From contig CAMMQC010000010.1 in assembly GCA_946498975.1 (NCBI GenBank), positions 1 through 44,857 on the forward strand: a stretch of 44,857 bases of DNA, given 5' to 3'. A program made the position numbers and the translations under genes. The notes beneath the pieces are model-generated. The model made no database searches. It was not told the DNA's origin and was given only the letters and a program-made list of their open reading frames with translations. Below are positions 42,375 through 44,857 of the stretch, piece after piece. Within the stretch, counting starts at the first letter, position 1. Every line of letters starts with the position of its first letter. This DNA comes from an uncultured Mycoplasmatota bacterium. GTDB lineage: Bacteria > Bacillota_I > Bacilli_A > RF39 > UBA660.

Positions 42375-43253
42375 TTATTTTTTTCTTGGAAAACTATGTA
42401 AATAAACTTCTTTTAATCTATCATTAGTAATATGCGTATATATCTGAGTAGAACTAATACTTTCATGTCCTAATAATTCTTTAACTGATAAGATATCACA
42501 TCCTTCATTTAAAAGATGAGTTGCAAAAGTATGTCTTAACATATGAGGAGATATATTCTTATGAAGAGATGTTTTCTTAATTAAATTAGTAAGTATATAT
42601 CTAATACCTCTCTCTGTTATTACTCTTCCTTGATTATTTAATACTAGATAATCACTATTAAACTTATTTAAGTCTTTATAACCAGCATTTAAATACATAT
42701 CTAATATATCACTAGCATATTCTCCATAATTAACAATTCGCTCTTTGCTACCTTTACCATGTATTAAAATAGTTCTTTCACTTCTATTAATATCTTTTAA
42801 TCTAATCTTAACTAATTCTCCTACTCTTATCCCAGTCGCATACATTAACTCTAATACTAGTCTATCTCTTTGCCCTAAAGGAGTATTTAAATCTGGAACA
42901 TTAAACAACTCTTCTAATTCATTGTATTCAAAGTATCTAGGTAATTTCTGTTCTTTCTTAGGAGATGATATTAAGTTAAACAAATTAGTCTTAACTTTAT
43001 TATTACTACAAAGATATTTATAATAACTTCTAAGGGCACTAAGCTTTCTACTAATAGAAGTAGACTTCTCATGTTTTTCATCTTTTAAATACATTAAATA
43101 AAGTCTTATATCGCTATATTCTAGTTTTAAGTAATTAAGTCCTTCTTTATCTAAATAATCTAAGAACTCTTCTATATCTCTTTCATAATTATCTATAGTA
43201 TATCTAGAATAATGTCTTTCATATTCAAGATATTCTAAATATTCATTTAACAT
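42375..43253 (-). CDS. Tyrosine recombinase, XerC/XerD family
   Basis: The protein has 292 aa, normal for Xer proteins. An N-terminal SAM-like core-binding domain (LNEYLEYLEYERHYSRYTIDN) is followed by the catalytic domain with Arg 143 (GIRVGEL), Lys 167 (HGKGSKER), His 237 and Arg 240 (SPHMLRHTFATHLL), His 263 (LLGHESISSTQ) and Tyr 272 (IYTH). It probably resolves chromosome dimers at dif. The start overlaps the stop of the preceding gene by one base (TAATG). XerC versus XerD cannot be decided from the sequence alone. Confidence 0.88.
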   Translation of the reverse strand: MLNEYLEYLEYERHYSRYTIDNYERDIEEFLDYLDKEGLNYLKLEYSDIRLYLMYLKDEKHEKSTSISRKLSALRSYYKYLCSNNKVKTNLFNLISSPKKEQKLPRYFEYNELEELFNVPDLNTPLGQRDRLVLELMYATGIRVGELVKIRLKDINRSERTILIHGKGSKERIVNYGEYASDILDMYLNAGYKDLNKFNSDYLVLNNQGRVITERGIRYILTNLIKKTSLHKNISPHMLRHTFATHLLNEGCDILSVKELLGHESISSTQIYTHITNDRLKEVYLHSFPRKK

Positions 43254-44050
43254 TAACGTCTTCTCCTATGTTCTTCTATATCAATATTACCTTCTCCATA
43301 AGCTTCTTCCCTTTCTTCAGGAGAAAGGAATGCAAAATCATCTGGTTCATAGTCATCTTCTTCATCATCTAGTGGTACAAAACTAATACTATCTCCAAGT
43401 TTTTCTTCTATTACATCTAAATTAGTTTTAACAGGAATAGAAGAAGATTTAATATTTACATTTGATATTATATTTTTTCTATCTTTATTAGTAAGATATT
43501 TACGAAATACTTCATAATCTCTAAAAGCATCTTCAAGTTCTAATATTAAGTTATCATTCTCAAAAGCATCCCCTTTAATATATCTATTAATTAACGTATA
43601 ATAACTGCTATTTTCTCCAAATACACCAGATAACCATTCGCTGTCTTTTTCTAATATTTTCTTTTCTACATCAAGCCAAGCATCTATAAAAAGAGGATTA
43701 TTACCATTATAAATTTTAATAGTACGATAACCATGAGTAGTATAAACTGAATTTTTCTTTAAAGAATCTATTATTTTAATTAAATCAGGAGTGTTATAAA
43801 TAATACTTTTATAATAAAAATTGTCATTACTATTAGTTACTCGTATAGAAAAAATATTTTTCCCCTGATATTTATCATCTAATCTCCTACTTAAATCATA
43901 AGAGCCAGATAAACCTGCTGTAAATTTATCTATATCCTCTAAAGAACTAAAGGTAACTCCAGGTATTTTAATAATTTCTTCTTCTCTATATTTATTACCT
44001 CTAGCATATTTATCATAAACTGATCCAACTAAATCATAATGTTTTGCCAT
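43253..44050 (-). CDS. Hypothetical protein coupled to the Xer recombinase
   Basis: The protein has 265 aa, soluble and charged. It begins MAKHYDLVGSVYDKYARGNKYREE and ends in a very acidic stretch (DDEEDDYEPDDF) before a basic EEHRRRR tail. No family is recognised. The start at 44050 has GTGAG 8 nt upstream; a GTG three codons earlier is a weaker choice. Its stop overlaps the Xer start, so the two are translated together. Its promoter is interlocked with the antitoxin promoter on the other strand. Confidence 0.6.
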   Translation of the reverse strand: MAKHYDLVGSVYDKYARGNKYREEEIIKIPGVTFSSLEDIDKFTAGLSGSYDLSRRLDDKYQGKNIFSIRVTNSNDNFYYKSIIYNTPDLIKIIDSLKKNSVYTTHGYRTIKIYNGNNPLFIDAWLDVEKKILEKDSEWLSGVFGENSSYYTLINRYIKGDAFENDNLILELEDAFRDYEVFRKYLTNKDRKNIISNVNIKSSSIPVKTNLDVIEEKLGDSISFVPLDDEEDDYEPDDFAFLSPEEREEAYGEGNIDIEEHRRRR

Positions 44051-44074
44051 ATTGACCACTCACTTTCTAAATAA

Positions 44075-44103
44075 ATTATAACAAATATCTTTACAAAGTA
44101 CAA
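44075..44103 (-). promoter_or_regulatory. Promoter of the hypothetical-xer operon
   Basis: TTGTAC (44098-44103), 17 nt, TATAAT (44075-44080) on the minus strand. It overlaps the plus-strand antitoxin promoter base for base over its -35. Confidence 0.65.
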
Positions 44104-44118
44104 TTTATTTGATACTAT
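44090..44118 (+). promoter_or_regulatory. Antitoxin RNA promoter
   Basis: TTTACA (44090-44095), 17 nt, TACTAT (44113-44118). The predicted start, about 44125, lies just before the first antitoxin repeat. Confidence 0.7.
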
Positions 44119-44130
44119 ATATTTGTATCG

Positions 44131-44275
44131 AAAAAGTGGGAGAACCCTTGCCATAGTAGGGAGCTAAAAAAGTGGGAGAACCCTTGCCATAGTAGGGAGT
44201 TAAAAAAGCGGGAGAACCCTTGCCATAGTAGGGACTGAAAAAAGTGGGCGATTTTTAATTAAAGTCGCCCTTTTA
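44131..44275 (+). ncRNA. toxI: Type III antitoxin RNA (ToxI-like), 3 repeats and terminator
   Basis: Three full repeats with an exact 36-nt period (44131-44165, 44166-44201, 44202-44237) each hold A5-6, GYGGGAGAACCC and TTGCCATAGTAGGGA. A partial fourth repeat (AAAAAAGTGGG) runs into a terminator with stem GGGCGA/TCGCCC and T4. A short repeat array, terminator and then toxin gene is the hallmark layout of type III toxin-antitoxin loci: the repeats are cut into pseudoknot RNAs that bind and block the toxin, and the terminator sets the RNA-to-toxin ratio. GGGAGAACCC and CCC..GGG pairs within each repeat allow hairpin or pseudoknot folding. Confidence 0.88.
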
Positions 44276-44298
44276 TTATATATTTTAAGGAGGTTCAA

Positions 44299-44688
44299 AT
44301 GAATAAATTAAAAATATACTACATTGATAGTAATTATATCGATTATTTAAGAAAATTTGATAAAAGAGTTGCCTATAATAAAAGCAGATCTAGACCTTAT
44401 GTAGGAGTTGTCTATACTTTTAATAATCAAACTTACTTTGCGCCACTTTCAAGTCCTAAACCAAAACATTTAACAATGAATGATAGGGCTCTTGATATGT
44501 TTAAAATCAAAGATGGTGAACTTGGCATAGTTAATATTAATAACATGATACCTACACCAATATCTTGTTTAACTGAAGTACTTCCTTTAGTAAAAGATAA
44601 ACAATATAGAAAACTAATTATAGAACAAACTACTTATTTAAATAACCATAAAAGAGAATTATTAGATAAAGTTAATTTTTTTATATAA
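44299..44688 (+). CDS. Type III toxin, ToxN/AbiQ-family endoribonuclease (C-terminally short)
   Basis: The predicted product is 129 aa. LKIYYIDSNYIDYLRKFDKRV, RPYVGVVYTFNNQTYFAPLSSPKPKH, LGIVNINNMIPTP and YRKLIIEQTTYLNNHKREL follow the ToxN/AbiQ layout closely (only fragments are quoted). Family members are about 160-175 aa, so roughly 30-40 residues are missing at the C-terminus. The frame stops just after a T7 tract (44676-44682); one T fewer would continue as LYNRKVILENRK, reminiscent of the usual family end. AAGGAGG lies before the ATG. The toxin may be inactive or switched. A tnpB gene follows. Confidence 0.85.
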   Translation: MNKLKIYYIDSNYIDYLRKFDKRVAYNKSRSRPYVGVVYTFNNQTYFAPLSSPKPKHLTMNDRALDMFKIKDGELGIVNINNMIPTPISCLTEVLPLVKDKQYRKLIIEQTTYLNNHKRELLDKVNFFI

Positions 44689-44722
44689 TAGGAAAGTTAT
44701 ACTTGAAAATCGAAAAAATGTA

Positions 44723-44752
44723 TTGACAAACATATCTTCTATACAGTACACT
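44723..44752 (+). promoter_or_regulatory. Possible promoter of tnpB
   Basis: TTGACA (44723-44728), 18 nt, TACACT (44747-44752), 26 nt before the ATG. It probably lies within the left part of the IS200/IS605-type element, whose exact left end I cannot define. Confidence 0.55.
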
Positions 44753-44778
44753 TTAGTTACTAAAGGGAGGTTCGTCAT

Positions 44779-44857
44779 ATGAAAATATATAGAGCATATA
44801 AATTTAGATTATATCCAAATGAAGAACAAAAGATATTAATACATAAGACTTTTGGAT
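44779..44857 (+). CDS. tnpB: TnpB (IS200/IS605-type element), partial at window edge
   Basis: Only the first 26 residues are present: MKIYRAYKFRLYPNEEQKIL and on to TFG. YKFRLYPN followed by a KTFG segment is the characteristic start of IS605-family OrfB/TnpB, an RNA-guided nuclease related to Cas12. GGGAGG lies before the ATG. The gene continues beyond the window, so its completeness, the right end and the guide RNA region cannot be judged. No tnpA is seen upstream. Confidence 0.8.
   Translation, partial: MKIYRAYKFRLYPNEEQKILIHKTFG

Noticed and set aside
44131-44248. Direct repeats of 36 nt resembling a CRISPR array
   Set aside because: The repeats abut with no variable spacers, begin with A tracts, are followed by a terminator and a ToxN-like gene, and have no cas genes nearby. 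They are a type III antitoxin.

Overview
The window is very AT-rich and codes almost entirely on the minus strand, in closely packed operons with strong AGGAGG-type ribosome binding sites. Gene content (FtsI/MraY/FtsW cluster, class B sortase, TopA, YqeY, RNase HII, XerC/D-like recombinase) and the standard stop codons point to a low-GC Bacillota, most likely an uncultured gut Bacilli/Erysipelotrichia/RF39-type bacterium. The lineage is an inference; no rRNA or tRNA gene is visible.

Positions 84-18267 hold a large secreted-protein locus. Its core is three tandem copies of a two-gene module. Each module encodes a B protein followed by an A protein. All are 434-471 aa, with a lysine-rich N-terminus, one hydrophobic segment ending in a TYAWF motif, a four-cysteine region with a QIWEPND motif, and a C-terminal EGQDIDNYDF strand block. 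This N-terminus resembles SipW-dependent (TasA/camelysin-like) secreted fibre proteins. A smaller relative (D) starts the array and another (C) follows it. Three near-identical promoters (about 18310-18380, 14685-14757, 11641-11716) precede D-B3-A3, B2-A2 and B1-A1. The B1 and B2 transcripts carry long leaders with a shared hairpin whose stem differs in sequence but whose loop does not. Downstream lie a small acidic ORF, a cytosolic helical protein, and a separate operon with a 1157-aa GLUG/Ig-like surface protein, two small surface proteins and a SipW-type signal-peptidase-like protein that appears to lack the catalytic base.

Positions 18443-21320 hold a DUF2798 membrane protein, an unknown gene and two ORF6N DNA-binding genes. 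The ORF6N genes carry long perfect palindromes inside their coding sequences, related palindromes in their upstream regions, and apparently AUA start codons. The second ORF6N gene has lost its C-terminal half by an internal deletion.

Positions 21323-44050 are mostly chromosomal housekeeping: ftsW, mraY and a PASTA penicillin-binding protein; two unknown genes; a DUF4143 ATPase; an MFS transporter and a calcium-type P-ATPase; a NUDIX hydrolase; a class B sortase beside its probable NPETS-anchored substrate; topA; an RNase HII with an extra N-terminal nucleotidyltransferase-like domain; a degenerate GDPD-like protein; yqeY; a metallo-beta-lactamase-fold hydrolase; and a XerC/D-family recombinase.

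The right end (44075-44857) is a type III toxin-antitoxin locus: three 36-nt antitoxin RNA repeats, a terminator and a ToxN/AbiQ-like endoribonuclease. The toxin appears C-terminally shortened at a T7 tract. The start of an IS200/IS605-type tnpB gene follows directly and is cut by the window edge.
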